This document shows positions 1 to 8,472 of a stretch of DNA of 64,000 bases, in pieces; the first letter of the stretch is position 1, and each line of letters opens with the position of its first letter. The notes under the pieces are model-generated. The model had not been told where the DNA came from and made no database searches. It saw nothing but the letters and a program-made list of their open reading frames with translations. The stretch covers positions 130,087 through 194,086 of the forward strand of contig JAWKHR010000008.1 in the NCBI GenBank assembly GCA_041394725.1. Reading direction: 5' to 3'. The translations under genes and the position numbers were made by a program. The DNA comes from JAWKHR01 sp041394725. GTDB lineage: Bacteria > Acidobacteriota > Vicinamibacteria > Vicinamibacterales > SCN-69-37.

Positions 1-740
1 TGCTCCACGCGTTTCCGCTCAGCGCGGACCAGTGGTTCGGCCAGCTCCAGCGCGTGCCGCCGGGCTGGCGTGCCGTGGCGCCGGACCTGCGCGGGTTCCG
101 GGGCGGGAGCGTCGCCTACGAGGATCCCGGCCTCGACGGGCTGACGATCGACGACTACGCGCGCGACGTGCTCGAGTTCATGACGCACGTCGAGGCCGAT
201 CGGAGCGTCGTGCTCGGCCTGTCGATGGGCGGCTACGTTGCGCTGGCGCTGGCGCGCCGCGCGCCGCGACGGATCGCCGGGCTGATCCTCGCCGACACCC
301 GGCCGGGCGCCGATTCGCCGGAGGGGCGCGCGGGCCGCGACGCGCTCGTCGACGTGGCGCGGCGCGAAGGCGTGGGCGCCGTCGCGCGCCAGCTCGTGCC
401 GCGGCTCGTGGGGGAGACGACCCGGCGCGATCAGCCCGAGCTGCTCGACGTGCTCACCGGTGCCGTCCAGCTCAACACGGTCGAGGCCATCGTCGCCGCC
501 TCGCTCGCGATGAAGGACCGGCCGGACCAGACGGGCTGGCTGCCGTCGATCGCGGTGCCGACGACGATCGTGTGCGGCGAGGAGGACACACTGACGCCGA
601 TGGCCGAGAGCGAGGCGATGCAGCGGGCGATCCCGGGGGCGCGGCTCGTCCGGATTCCGGGTGCCGGCCACCTGTCCAACCTCGAGGCGCCGCGCGCCTT
701 CAACGCCGCGATCGAGGCCGCGCTCGCCGTGGTGCCGTAG
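1..740 (+). CDS. alpha/beta hydrolase, 5' end cut by window
   Basis: The reading frame is open from base 3 with no start in view, so the N-terminus lies outside the window; the first visible residues (LHAFPLSADQW) are the usual opening of an alpha/beta hydrolase fold just after the first strand. The nucleophile elbow GLSMGG puts the catalytic Ser at about base 222. An Asp in CGEEDTLTP (near 575) and a His in GAGHLSNLEAP (near 667) complete the Ser-Asp-His triad. The family includes non-heme haloperoxidase-like and 3-oxoadipate enol-lactonase-like esterases; substrate cannot be told from sequence. It ends 9 bases before the DUF547 gene and probably leads a short operon with it and the SDR gene. 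Confidence 0.9.
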   Translation, partial: LHAFPLSADQWFGQLQRVPPGWRAVAPDLRGFRGGSVAYEDPGLDGLTIDDYARDVLEFMTHVEADRSVVLGLSMGGYVALALARRAPRRIAGLILADTRPGADSPEGRAGRDALVDVARREGVGAVARQLVPRLVGETTRRDQPELLDVLTGAVQLNTVEAIVAASLAMKDRPDQTGWLPSIAVPTTIVCGEEDTLTPMAESEAMQRAIPGARLVRIPGAGHLSNLEAPRAFNAAIEAALAVVP

Positions 741-749
741 AATGCCCCG

Positions 750-1655
750 ATGCGCCTCTGGTCGCTGGCAGTCGTGATCGCGGTCGCCATCCCGCCGGCG
801 GGGCCGGCCGGCGCCGCGCGGATGGCCGGCGCCGCGCCGATGGTCGCGCGGCCCGCGTCGGCGCAGGCGGCTCCAGCCACCGCGCTGGACCGCATCCTCG
901 ACACGTACGTGCGCGACGGCCTCGTCTACTACCGCGCGCTGAAGGCGGAGCGCGGCCCGCTCGACGCGTACGTCGCGTCGCTCGACGTCGCGCCCGCGAC
1001 CGTGGAGGCCTGGTCGACGCCGCAGCAGGTCGCGTTCTGGATCAACGCGTACAACGCGCTCGTGCTGCGGACGGTCGTCGATGCCTACCCGATCCGCGGC
1101 ACCACGCCCGACTACCCGGCCGACAGCATCCGGCAGGTGCCGGGCGCGTTCGACCGGGTCGCGCACCGCGTCGCGGGCCGGCGCCTGACGCTCGACCAGA
1201 TCGAGACCGACGTGCTGGCCGGGTTCGGCGACGCGCGCGTCGTGCTCGCGCTCGGCCGGGGTGCGATCGGCAGCGCGCGGCTGCGCAGCGAGGCGTACAC
1301 GGCGGCGAAGCTCGAGACCCAGCTCGGCGACGCGGTCCGCGAGTGCGCGACGCACCAGGCGTGCGTCGCGATCGACGAGGCCGCGGGGCAGGTGACGGTG
1401 ACGCCGCTGGTCAGCTGGCGCGAGTCGCTGTTCGTGCGCACGTTCCAGATGGACGACTCGGCCAGGTGGAACCAGCGCAGCCCCATCGAACGCGCGGTGA
1501 TCGCGATGATCCTGCCGCATCTCTTCCAGGGCGAACAGGCCTTCCTCGCCCGCGACACCTTCCGCCTGCGCTTCGGGGACTTCGACTGGCGGCTGAACGA
1601 CCTCACGGGACGCGGGCGGGGCGGCGCGGATCCGCGGAGGCCCGCCGCCCGATGA
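750..1655 (+). CDS. DUF547 domain protein, exported
   Basis: The 301-residue product starts with a short charged end and a hydrophobic, alanine-rich stretch (about residues 1-40) that looks like a signal peptide, so it should be periplasmic or lipid-associated. The core carries the DUF547 signature around FWINAYNALVLRTVV (about residues 92-106), followed by conserved-looking PIRG and ALGRGAIGS segments. DUF547 proteins have no settled biochemical role. The stop overlaps the start of the next gene in an ATGA arrangement, so translation of the SDR gene is probably coupled. The start at 750 is 9 bases after the preceding stop. Confidence 0.85.
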   Translation: MRLWSLAVVIAVAIPPAGPAGAARMAGAAPMVARPASAQAAPATALDRILDTYVRDGLVYYRALKAERGPLDAYVASLDVAPATVEAWSTPQQVAFWINAYNALVLRTVVDAYPIRGTTPDYPADSIRQVPGAFDRVAHRVAGRRLTLDQIETDVLAGFGDARVVLALGRGAIGSARLRSEAYTAAKLETQLGDAVRECATHQACVAIDEAAGQVTVTPLVSWRESLFVRTFQMDDSARWNQRSPIERAVIAMILPHLFQGEQAFLARDTFRLRFGDFDWRLNDLTGRGRGGADPRRPAAR

Positions 1656-2431
1656 ACCTGCACCTCGACGACAAGGTCGCCATCGTCACCGGATCGAGCC
1701 GCGGCCTGGGGCTGGCCGCCGCCCGGGCGCTCGCCCGCGAGGGCTGTCGCGTCACGTTGTGCGCGCGCGGCCTCGAGGCCCTCGCCGCCGCGCGCGAGTC
1801 GATCGCGCGGGAGACGGGGCGCGACGACGCGCTGATCGCCGTCCCCGCGGACGTCTCGACGCCCGACGGCGCCGCCGAGGTCGTGGACCGCACGATCGAG
1901 CGGTTCGGCCGGATCGACGTGCTGGTCAACAACGTCGGGAAGGCCGGCGGGGCCGACATCGTGGGTACGAGCGACGAGGACTGGCAGGCCGCGCTGGACC
2001 AGACGCTGTTTCCCGCCATTCGCGTCTCGCGTCTCGCGGTGCCGCACATGCGCCGTGCCGGCGGCGGCGTGATCCTGATCATCGCGTCGATCTTCGGCCG
2101 CGAGACGGGCGGCCGCATGACCTACAACGCGGTCAAGGCCGCCGAGATCAGCCTCGCCAAGGCGATGGCGGGGCAGCTCGCGAAGGACGGCATCCGCGTC
2201 AACAGCATCGCGCCGGGGTCGATCCTGTTCGAGGGCGGGTCCTGGTGGAAGCGGCAGCAGGAAGACCCGGACGGCATCGCGCGGTTCGTCGAGCGCGAGA
2301 TCCCGTCGGGGCGGTTCGGCCGGCCCGAGGAGGTCGGCGACGTCGTCGCGTTCCTCGCCTCGCCGCGCGCGAGCTGGGTCACCGGCGCGTCGATCACCGT
2401 GGACGGCGGGCAGAGCCGGTCCAACATCTGA
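1652..2431 (+). CDS. SDR family oxidoreductase
   Basis: A 259-residue classical short-chain dehydrogenase/reductase. Visible features are the TGSSRGLG dinucleotide-binding loop (residues 13-20), NNVG (93-96), Ser146 and the catalytic Y158-x3-K162 (MTYNAVK), and a C-terminal WVTGASITVDGGQS segment typical of the FabG-like group. No acidic residue that would clearly select NADH over NADPH stands out. It would act in the cytoplasm on an unknown hydroxy or keto substrate. The ATG at 1652 overlaps the DUF547 stop by four bases (ATGA); the longer in-frame opening upstream runs through two other genes and is not a real start. Confidence 0.92.
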   Translation: MNLHLDDKVAIVTGSSRGLGLAAARALAREGCRVTLCARGLEALAAARESIARETGRDDALIAVPADVSTPDGAAEVVDRTIERFGRIDVLVNNVGKAGGADIVGTSDEDWQAALDQTLFPAIRVSRLAVPHMRRAGGGVILIIASIFGRETGGRMTYNAVKAAEISLAKAMAGQLAKDGIRVNSIAPGSILFEGGSWWKRQQEDPDGIARFVEREIPSGRFGRPEEVGDVVAFLASPRASWVTGASITVDGGQSRSNI

Positions 2432-2502
2432 CAACGAGCACCTGACACCCGGACGTCCGACCTCGAAGGACCGAGGCCGGTCCCGCATCGGAAGGAGCCC
2501 AC

Positions 2503-3885
2503 GTGGCCGGAGCCATCGACACCTTCACGAGCGCCCTGTTCCTCTGGGCCGTCGTCCCGATCCTGCTGGGGGGCGGCCTGTTCCTGACGCTGCGGACCGG
2601 CGTCGTGCAGATCCGCCGGCTGCCCGAGGCGTTCCGGGCGATGGTCGCGCCGCAGACCGGCGAGGCCTCGGGCGCGCTGTCGCCGTTCCAGGCGTTCATG
2701 ACGGCGCTGGCCGCGTCGGTCGGCACGGGGAACATCGCGGGCGTGGCGACGGCGATCATCACGGGCGGGCCGGGCGCGCTCTTCTGGATCTGGGTCTACG
2801 GCTTCGTCGCGACCTCGATCAAGTTCAGCGAGGCGGTGCTCGGCGTCCGGTTCCGCCAGGTCAATCCCGACCGGACGGTGCAGTCAGGGCCGATGTATTA
2901 CCTGCGGAACGGCCTGACGTCGCCGGGCCTCGCCTGGACCTACGCGCTGGTCGCGGGCGTGGCCGCGCTGACGACGACGCCGTTCACGCAGCCGAACTCG
3001 ATCGCGGTGGCGGTCAACTACGTCTGGCCGAGCGGCAGCCTGGTGCTGCCGGTCCTCGGCCAGGTGGACCGCACGTCGCTCATCACGGGCCTCGTCGTCG
3101 CGACGCTCACGTGGGCGGTGATCATCGGCGGCATCCGGTCGATCGGCCGCGCCGCGGCGAGCGTGGGGCCGTTGAAGGTCGGGCTGTACCTCGTGGGCGG
3201 GCTGGTGGTGATCCTCACGTTCGCCGACCAGCTGCCGCACGTCTTCGGCCTGGTGTTCTCCGAGGCGCTCTCGCTGCAGTCCGGCCTCGGGTTCGGGATG
3301 TTCATCGCGATGCGCTACGGCATCGCGCGCGGCATCTACGCGAACGAGGCCGGCTACGGCACGGCCGCGGTGGCCTACGGCACCGCGAAGTCGGTGGACC
3401 CGACGCAGCAGGGGCTGCAGGCCGTGATGGAGGTCTTCATCGTCTCGTTCGTCACGGCGACGATCAGCGCGATGACGATCCTCGTGAGCGGGGTGGCCGA
3501 GACGTCGATTGCCGCGCGGGCGGCCGGCGCCGACTACGTCACGAGCACGGCCGCGGTGGCCGACGCGTTCAACGCGGCGGTCCCGGTGGTGGGCGGCTGG
3601 GTCGTCGCGTTCTGCGCGTTCCTGTTCGGCTTCACCACGCTCACGGGCTGGGCGTACTACGGCGAGCAGTTCCTGGAGTACATCTTCGGGCGCCAGGTGA
3701 CCCTGCCGTACCGCTGGATCTACTGCCTGCTGATCCCGTTCGGCGCCGTGCTCCGTCCCGAACTCGTCTGGGCCTGGGGCGACATGATGAACGCCTTCCA
3801 GGTCTTCCCGAACCTCATCGGCCTGTTCGGCCTCAGCGGCATCGTCGCGACATACGCTTGGAGCAAGAACACTCGCAAACTTTGA
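2503..3885 (+). CDS. alanine/glycine:cation symporter (AGCS family)
   Basis: A 460-residue polytopic inner-membrane protein of the sodium/alanine symporter family, importing small neutral amino acids with Na+ or H+. The family signature GTGNIAGVATAI lies at residues 74-85, after the first membrane segment. Later marks are RGIYANEAGYGTAA and FGFTTLTGWAYYGEQ, both typical of AGCS proteins. Length is normal for the family. The GTG start at 2503 is preceded by GGAAGGAG, a good ribosome site, about 6 bases upstream. It stands alone behind the SDR gene with a 71-base gap, and its stop codon lies inside a palindrome (3877-3918) that may end transcription. Confidence 0.93.
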   Translation: MAGAIDTFTSALFLWAVVPILLGGGLFLTLRTGVVQIRRLPEAFRAMVAPQTGEASGALSPFQAFMTALAASVGTGNIAGVATAIITGGPGALFWIWVYGFVATSIKFSEAVLGVRFRQVNPDRTVQSGPMYYLRNGLTSPGLAWTYALVAGVAALTTTPFTQPNSIAVAVNYVWPSGSLVLPVLGQVDRTSLITGLVVATLTWAVIIGGIRSIGRAAASVGPLKVGLYLVGGLVVILTFADQLPHVFGLVFSEALSLQSGLGFGMFIAMRYGIARGIYANEAGYGTAAVAYGTAKSVDPTQQGLQAVMEVFIVSFVTATISAMTILVSGVAETSIAARAAGADYVTSTAAVADAFNAAVPVVGGWVVAFCAFLFGFTTLTGWAYYGEQFLEYIFGRQVTLPYRWIYCLLIPFGAVLRPELVWAWGDMMNAFQVFPNLIGLFGLSGIVATYAWSKNTRKL

Positions 3886-3918
3886 AGTTCGAAGTTCGAA
3901 CTTCCAACTTCAAAGTTT
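3877..3918. repeat. palindrome over the AGCS stop; TTCGAAGTT-type repeat
   Basis: AAACTTTGAAGTT at 3877-3889 is exactly mirrored by AACTTCAAAGTTT at 3906-3918, with TTCGAAGTTCGAA between. The TGA stop of the symporter is inside the left arm. The same word family (GAAGTTCGAAGTT) reappears three times among the tRNAs at 61.6-62.0 kb, so this is a dispersed repeat rather than only a local terminator. A terminator role is inferred; there is no U-run. Confidence 0.6.
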
Positions 3919-4025
3919 CGCGAGCCGCCGCCCTCGCCGCCCACGGCACGTCGGTCCCGAGCGGCGGCTCCGAGCGGCGGTTCAGATCCTTCGCCCCTTG
4001 ATCGCCCCCTGATGCCGGCGCTACG

Positions 4026-6656
4026 ATGGCCGCCATGTCTTCGCTGCCCGCGCTGACCGGCGACAAGGACCAGTCGCTGGCGGCCCTGCTCGCCCGGCTC
4101 GAGGCCCAGCACGACGCGGCGGCGCGCGAGGGGGACGAGGACCCGCACGTCACCGCGGTGCGGAAGCTGCCGGCGGTGGCGGCGGAGTTCGCGCCGTTCC
4201 CGGCCTCGCTCGACCCGCGGCTCGTGCAGGCGTTCGGCGCGCGCGGGATCGCGCAGCCCTACACGCATCAGGCCGAGGCGATCGATCACGCGCTCGGCGG
4301 GCGCGACGTCGTCATCGTCACGCCGACCGCGTCGGGCAAGACGCTCTGCTACAACGTGCCGGTGCTGCAGGAGATCCTCCGCGACCCCTCGTCGCGCGCG
4401 CTCTACCTGTTTCCGACCAAGGCGCTCGCACAGGACCAGCTGGCCGAGCTGCACCAGATGGCGTCGCTCGTCGGTGCCGAGGGCGGCGGCGACATCGGCG
4501 TGTTCACCTACGACGGCGACACGCCGCAGGACGCGCGCCGCGCGATCCGCACCCGCGCGCACGTCGTGCTCAGCAACCCGGACATGGTGCACTCGGGCAT
4601 CCTGCCGCACCATCCGCGCTGGGCGAAGCTGTTCGAGAACCTGAAGTTCGTCGTCATCGACGAGCTGCACGCCTATCGCGGCGTGTTCGGCAGCCACCTG
4701 GCGAACATCATCCGGCGGCTGCACCGCATCTGCCGGCACTACGGCTCGTCGCCGACGTTCATCTGCTCGTCGGCGACCATCGCGAACCCGCGGGACCTGG
4801 CGGAGCGGCTCATCGGGCGCGAGTTCGCGCTGGTGGACCGCAACGGCGCGCCGCGCGGCGAGAAGTACTTCCTGTTCGTCAACCCGCCGGTCGTGGTGCC
4901 GCAGCTCGGCATCCGGCGGTCGTATCTCGCCGAGACACGCCGGGTCGCGATCGAGTTCCTCAAGCGCGGCCTGCAGCTCATCGTCTTCGCGCAGAGCCGG
5001 CTGTCCACCGAGATCCTGACGACCTACCTCAAGGACGCGTTCCACGGCCCACCCGGCGCCGCCGACGTGATCCGCGGCTACCGCGGCGGCTACCTGCCGC
5101 TGCGCCGGCGCGAGATCGAGCGCGGCCTGCGCAGCGGGGAAGTGCGCTGCGTGGTCTCGACGAGCGCGCTCGAACTCGGCATCGACATCGGCGCGCTCGA
5201 CGTCGCGGTGATGGCCGGGTACCCCGGCACGATTGCCGCGACCTGGCAGCGCGCCGGACGCGCGGGGCGGCGTTCGGGCCGGTCCGCCGCGGTCTTCGTC
5301 GCCTCGTCGGCGCCCATCGACCAGTTCGTCGTCCGGCACCCCGAGTACTTCTTTGACGCCTCGCCCGAACACGCGCTGGTCAACCCGGACAACCTGCACA
5401 TCCTGCTCGACCACGTGAAGTGCGCGGCCTTCGAGCTGCCGTTCACCGACGAGGAGGGGTTCGGCACGATCAACGTGCAGGAGGTGCTGGCCGTGCTCGC
5501 CGAGGACGGTTTCGTGCAGCCGGTGGATGGCCAGTGGCAGTGGACCCACGAGTCGTACCCGGCCGACGCGGTGAGCCTCCGGTCGGTGACCTCCGACAAC
5601 TTCGTCGTCGTGGACACGACAGACGGCGAGCGCGTGATCGGCGAGACCGACTTCACGAGTGGCCCGTCCACGCTGCACGAGAAGGCGATCTACATCGTCG
5701 AGGGCCGGCTGTTCCAGGTGGACCGCTTCGACTTCGAGGGCCGCAAGGCCTACGTCAGCAGCGTCGAGTGCGACTACTACACGGATGCGATCACCTACAC
5801 GAAGGTGACGATCCTGGAAACCTTCGAGGAAGGTCCTGAGGGTCCCAGGGGCCCAGGGTCCCAGGGTTCGGGGTCCCAGGGTTCGGCGAACCAGGGTGCG
5901 GGGAGCGGGATTGGTCGGGACGTCGGGGCGCTGGCGGCGGGGCTCGAGGAGGACGCGAGGGCCGAAGGCCGGGCGCCGGGCGCCGACGAGCGTGCCCTGG
6001 GCACCCAACGCCGAACGCCGAACGCCGACGCGCACGTCCCCCCAGTGCCCAGTGCCCAACGCCCGGTGCCGGCTCTCAAGGCGCACGGCGAGGTGCACGT
6101 CGTCTCGCGCGTGGTCGGATTCAAGAAGATCAAGTTCTACACGAACGAGAACGTCGGCTCGGGTGAGCTGGACCTGCCCGAGCAGCAGATGCACACGACG
6201 TCGTACTGGCTGACCATCCCGCGGGAGATCCTCGCGGGGCTGCCGTACGGCACCGCGGACAAGCGCGACGGGGTGATCGGCCTCGCGCACGCGATGCGCA
6301 ACGTCGCGCCGCTGCTCCTGATGTGCGACGCCCATGATCTGGGACTGTCCGTGGATGGCGTGAGCCTCGAGGGCGGCAGCCGGATGGGCGGCGTCGCGCG
6401 AGGCGAGGCGCCGGAGCTCTCGGCCGAGCCGGTCGTCTTCCTCTACGACAACTATCCCGGCGGCATCGGGTTCAGCGAGCCGCTGTACGGCATGCACGAG
6501 GCGCTGATCGATCGCACACGCGAGCTGATCGACGGCTGCCCGTGCCAGTCCGGGTGCCCGTCGTGCGTGGGCCCGGAAGGCGCGACGGGCCCGCTGGCCA
6601 AGTCGGTGGCCTCGCACCTGCTCGAACTGCTCGCCGCGCCCGAGGTGCCCGCCTGA
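4026..6656 (+). CDS. mrfA: DEAD/DEAH-box helicase with DUF1998, MrfA/YprA-like
   Basis: An 876-residue superfamily 2 helicase. Visible motifs are TPTASGKT (Walker A, near residue 100), DELH (near 212), SSATIANP, and motif VI QRAGRAGR (near 408). A C-terminal four-cysteine cluster CPCQSGCPSC (near 838) marks the DUF1998 Zn-binding domain. This architecture is that of Bacillus subtilis MrfA (YprA), which with the nuclease MrfB removes mitomycin C damage; here too the next gene is an MrfB-like nuclease, 2 bases downstream. Residues about 602-682 (bases 5829-6072) are an odd Gly/Pro/Ser/Gln-rich insertion encoded by intergenic-type repeats that keep the frame. An alternative ATG lies at 4035. Function by homology is likely; the repair role is inferred. 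Confidence 0.9.
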   Translation: MAAMSSLPALTGDKDQSLAALLARLEAQHDAAAREGDEDPHVTAVRKLPAVAAEFAPFPASLDPRLVQAFGARGIAQPYTHQAEAIDHALGGRDVVIVTPTASGKTLCYNVPVLQEILRDPSSRALYLFPTKALAQDQLAELHQMASLVGAEGGGDIGVFTYDGDTPQDARRAIRTRAHVVLSNPDMVHSGILPHHPRWAKLFENLKFVVIDELHAYRGVFGSHLANIIRRLHRICRHYGSSPTFICSSATIANPRDLAERLIGREFALVDRNGAPRGEKYFLFVNPPVVVPQLGIRRSYLAETRRVAIEFLKRGLQLIVFAQSRLSTEILTTYLKDAFHGPPGAADVIRGYRGGYLPLRRREIERGLRSGEVRCVVSTSALELGIDIGALDVAVMAGYPGTIAATWQRAGRAGRRSGRSAAVFVASSAPIDQFVVRHPEYFFDASPEHALVNPDNLHILLDHVKCAAFELPFTDEEGFGTINVQEVLAVLAEDGFVQPVDGQWQWTHESYPADAVSLRSVTSDNFVVVDTTDGERVIGETDFTSGPSTLHEKAIYIVEGRLFQVDRFDFEGRKAYVSSVECDYYTDAITYTKVTILETFEEGPEGPRGPGSQGSGSQGSANQGAGSGIGRDVGALAAGLEEDARAEGRAPGADERALGTQRRTPNADAHVPPVPSAQRPVPALKAHGEVHVVSRVVGFKKIKFYTNENVGSGELDLPEQQMHTTSYWLTIPREILAGLPYGTADKRDGVIGLAHAMRNVAPLLLMCDAHDLGLSVDGVSLEGGSRMGGVARGEAPELSAEPVVFLYDNYPGGIGFSEPLYGMHEALIDRTRELIDGCPCQSGCPSCVGPEGATGPLAKSVASHLLELLAAPEVPA
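5832..6073. repeat. composite repeat inserted in frame in the helicase gene
   Basis: The first part (5832-5891) repeats GGTCCCAGGG/CCAGGGTCCCAGGG words. The second (about 5990-6073) contains CCGAACGCCGAACGCC and then CAGTGCCCAGTGCCCAAC. All three word families recur between genes elsewhere in the window (9.45-10.1, 11.4-11.65, 28.4-28.7 and 31.8 kb). Here they are translated, as GPRGPGSQGSGSQGS-like and TQRRTPNADAH-like low-complexity peptide, without breaking the frame. Confidence 0.75.
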
Positions 6657-6658
6657 CC

Positions 6659-8050
6659 ATGCGCGACCTGGCCTCGCGGCTCCGCGCCATCGTCAGGGAA
6701 GGAAAAAGACACCGGGAGTCTTTTTCGCCGGACGACCCCGAAAAAGACTCCCGGTGTCTTTTGTCCTCCGCGGAGGACATTGGCGGCGCGCTGCCGCTCG
6801 ACGCCGAGGCGGTCGCCCGGGCGCTCGGCGGGGAGGTCCGGCAGGAACGGAGCGGCGCCTTCATCCAGGTCGACCGCACCTGGGACGCGACCGACTTTCA
6901 CGGGTCGCGTCGCGTGTCGTCGTTCGCGATCGCCCGGGACGCGCCGGTCGGTCTGTTCGATCCTCGCCTCGCGGAGGTGGCGGACTGGCCGCGCCGGCCT
7001 GTCTTCTTCGACATCGAGACCACGGGCCTGAGCGGCGGCGCCGGCACGGTCGCGTTTCTGGTGGGCTGCGGGTGGTTCGAGGACGACGGCTTCCGCGTCC
7101 GGCAGTTCCTGCTCACCGGGCCGGCCAGCGAACCGGCGATGCTCGACGCGCTCGGCGAGCTCTTCGACGAGGCCTCGCTCCTCGTGACGTACAACGGCCG
7201 CACGTTCGACGTGCCGACGATGGAGACGCGCTGGGCATTCCATCGTCGCCCCAGCCCGGCCGACGAGCTGCCGCACTTCGACATGCTGCCGGCCGCCAGG
7301 CGTCTGTGGGGCCGCCGCGCGCCGCGCGGCGCCGGCGCCTCGTCGGGGCTGCGTGATGGCGGCGGCAGTGGCGGCGACGAGGCCGGCTGCAGCCTCACCG
7401 CGCTCGAGCGATCCGTGCTCCGGTTCCACCGTGTCGGCGACGTGCCCGGCTTCGAGATTCCGGTCCGCTATTTCCAGTTCCTGCGGACCGGCCACGCCGA
7501 GGCCGTGCGCGGCGTGCTCGAGCACAACCAGTACGACCTGGTCTCGCTCGCCGCGGTCACCGCGCACGCGTTGCAGATGGCCGCCGACGGCCCGGAGACC
7601 TGCCGCGAGGCCATCGAGCAGGGCGGCCTCGGGCGCCTCTACGAGCGCGCGGGAGACCTCGCGCGCGCGGAGCGTGCCTTCGTGCTCGCGGCCGAATCGG
7701 ACGACGTGGAGGTGGCGGCGCACGCCCTGGCGCGGCTGGGCGTGCTGTGGCGGCGAGCCGGGCGTCACGGCGAGGCGGCCGGGGCGTGGCAGCGGGTGCT
7801 GCGGCTGGCCGAGCGGCGCCTGTGGCTGCGCCCGCTCGCGCGCCGCGCGGCCGAGGCGCTCGCCATCCATCACGAGCACCGCGCCGGCGATCCGGACACG
7901 GCACGCGGCTACGCCGAGGCGCTCCGGCGCGACGCGTCGGGGCGCGCCGCCGAGGACGCGCGCCATCGCCTCGCCCGGCTCGATCGCAAGATCAAGTCGG
8001 CCGGAGACACGAAGGGCGGCCCGTCGGCCGCCCAGCTGTTCGAGTCGTAG
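6659..8050 (+). CDS. mrfB: RNase H-like 3'-5' exonuclease with TPR-like tail, MrfB/YprB-like
   Basis: A 463-residue protein whose central part (about residues 100-310) is a DEDD-type nuclease of the YprB/RNase_H_2 group: FFDIETTG (near 116) gives the first metal-binding Asp and Glu, TYNGRTFDVP (near 178) and FDML follow, and EHNQYDLVSL (near 288) gives the last acidic residue. The C-terminal third is helical and Arg/Ala-rich, like degenerate TPRs. Its ATG is 2 bases after the helicase stop, so the two are co-transcribed, as mrfA and mrfB are in Bacillus. Residues about 15-37 are encoded by a REP palindrome (6701-6766) that must have inserted in frame. No ribosome site is obvious; coupling to the helicase is likely. 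Confidence 0.88.
   Translation: MRDLASRLRAIVREGKRHRESFSPDDPEKDSRCLLSSAEDIGGALPLDAEAVARALGGEVRQERSGAFIQVDRTWDATDFHGSRRVSSFAIARDAPVGLFDPRLAEVADWPRRPVFFDIETTGLSGGAGTVAFLVGCGWFEDDGFRVRQFLLTGPASEPAMLDALGELFDEASLLVTYNGRTFDVPTMETRWAFHRRPSPADELPHFDMLPAARRLWGRRAPRGAGASSGLRDGGGSGGDEAGCSLTALERSVLRFHRVGDVPGFEIPVRYFQFLRTGHAEAVRGVLEHNQYDLVSLAAVTAHALQMAADGPETCREAIEQGGLGRLYERAGDLARAERAFVLAAESDDVEVAAHALARLGVLWRRAGRHGEAAGAWQRVLRLAERRLWLRPLARRAAEALAIHHEHRAGDPDTARGYAEALRRDASGRAAEDARHRLARLDRKIKSAGDTKGGPSAAQLFES
6701..6766. repeat. REP palindrome inside the mrfB-like gene
   Basis: AAAAAGACACCGGGAGTC plus five T (6703-6725) is mirrored by five A plus GACTCCCGGTGTCTTTT (6741-6763) around a 15-base loop. Each arm is itself palindromic (AAAAAGAC/GTCTTTTT). 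It shares its core GACACCGGGAGTC with the two palindromes that flank the RAYT transposase at 21.7-22.5 kb. Confidence 0.85.
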
Positions 8051-8057
8051 GGGCGCC

Positions 8058-8336
8058 TCAGGCGCCCGCGTGGTCCTTGCGCTTCGCGGCCTTGGCCGCC
8101 TTGTTGGCCTTCGCGGTCTCGCGCACGCTCGCGGCGGTCTGCGCGCCGAAGCGCTTCGTGAACCGCTCGACGCGGCCCTCGGTGTCGATCAGCTTCTGGC
8201 GGCCGGTGAAGAAGGGATGGCACGCGCTGCAGATCTCGAGGTGCAGTTCGTTCTTGGTCGAGCGCGTCTTGAAGGTGTTGCCGCACGCGCAGCGCACTTC
8301 GACTTCTTCGTACTTGGGATGAATGCCGGGCTTCAC
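8058..8336 (-). CDS. rpmE: 50S ribosomal protein L31 (bL31)
   Basis: A 92-residue bL31 of the zinc-binding (C+) type, with Cys16 and Cys18 and then Cys36 and Cys39. The family pattern KPGIHPKYEEVEVRCACG opens the protein and CSACHPFFTGRQKLIDTEGR follows. The GTG at 8336 is chosen as start because it matches the family N-terminus and has AAGGAG seven bases upstream; an in-frame ATG further upstream would add about 25 unrelated residues. An Ala/Lys-rich extension after residue 70 is longer than in E. coli L31. Loss or release of the zinc form under zinc limitation is known for other bacteria but not shown here. Confidence 0.95.
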   Translation of the reverse strand: MKPGIHPKYEEVEVRCACGNTFKTRSTKNELHLEICSACHPFFTGRQKLIDTEGRVERFTKRFGAQTAASVRETAKANKAAKAAKRKDHAGA

Positions 8337-8472
8337 TCTGTGCTCCTTCAGGGGCCTGCCAAAACACCAGTATAAGGGAAGACCCTCGAAACTTGGATGC
8401 CCGAGCGGCAATCGGGGGTACGGCTCGTCTGTTGGCGTCCTTGCAAGTCGTTGATGGAGAAGGCCTTGATGG

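Noticed and set aside
32..1651. In-frame extension upstream of the SDR gene
   Set aside because: It runs through the hydrolase and DUF547 genes in the wrong frame; the SDR start at 1652 fits the family and the ATGA overlap.
8385..8470. tRNA-like words (TGCCCGAGCGGC, CTGTTGGCGT) resembling a type II tRNA
   Set aside because: The D-arm-like part is there, but no acceptor stem, anticodon stem or T-arm can be formed; at most a decayed fragment.
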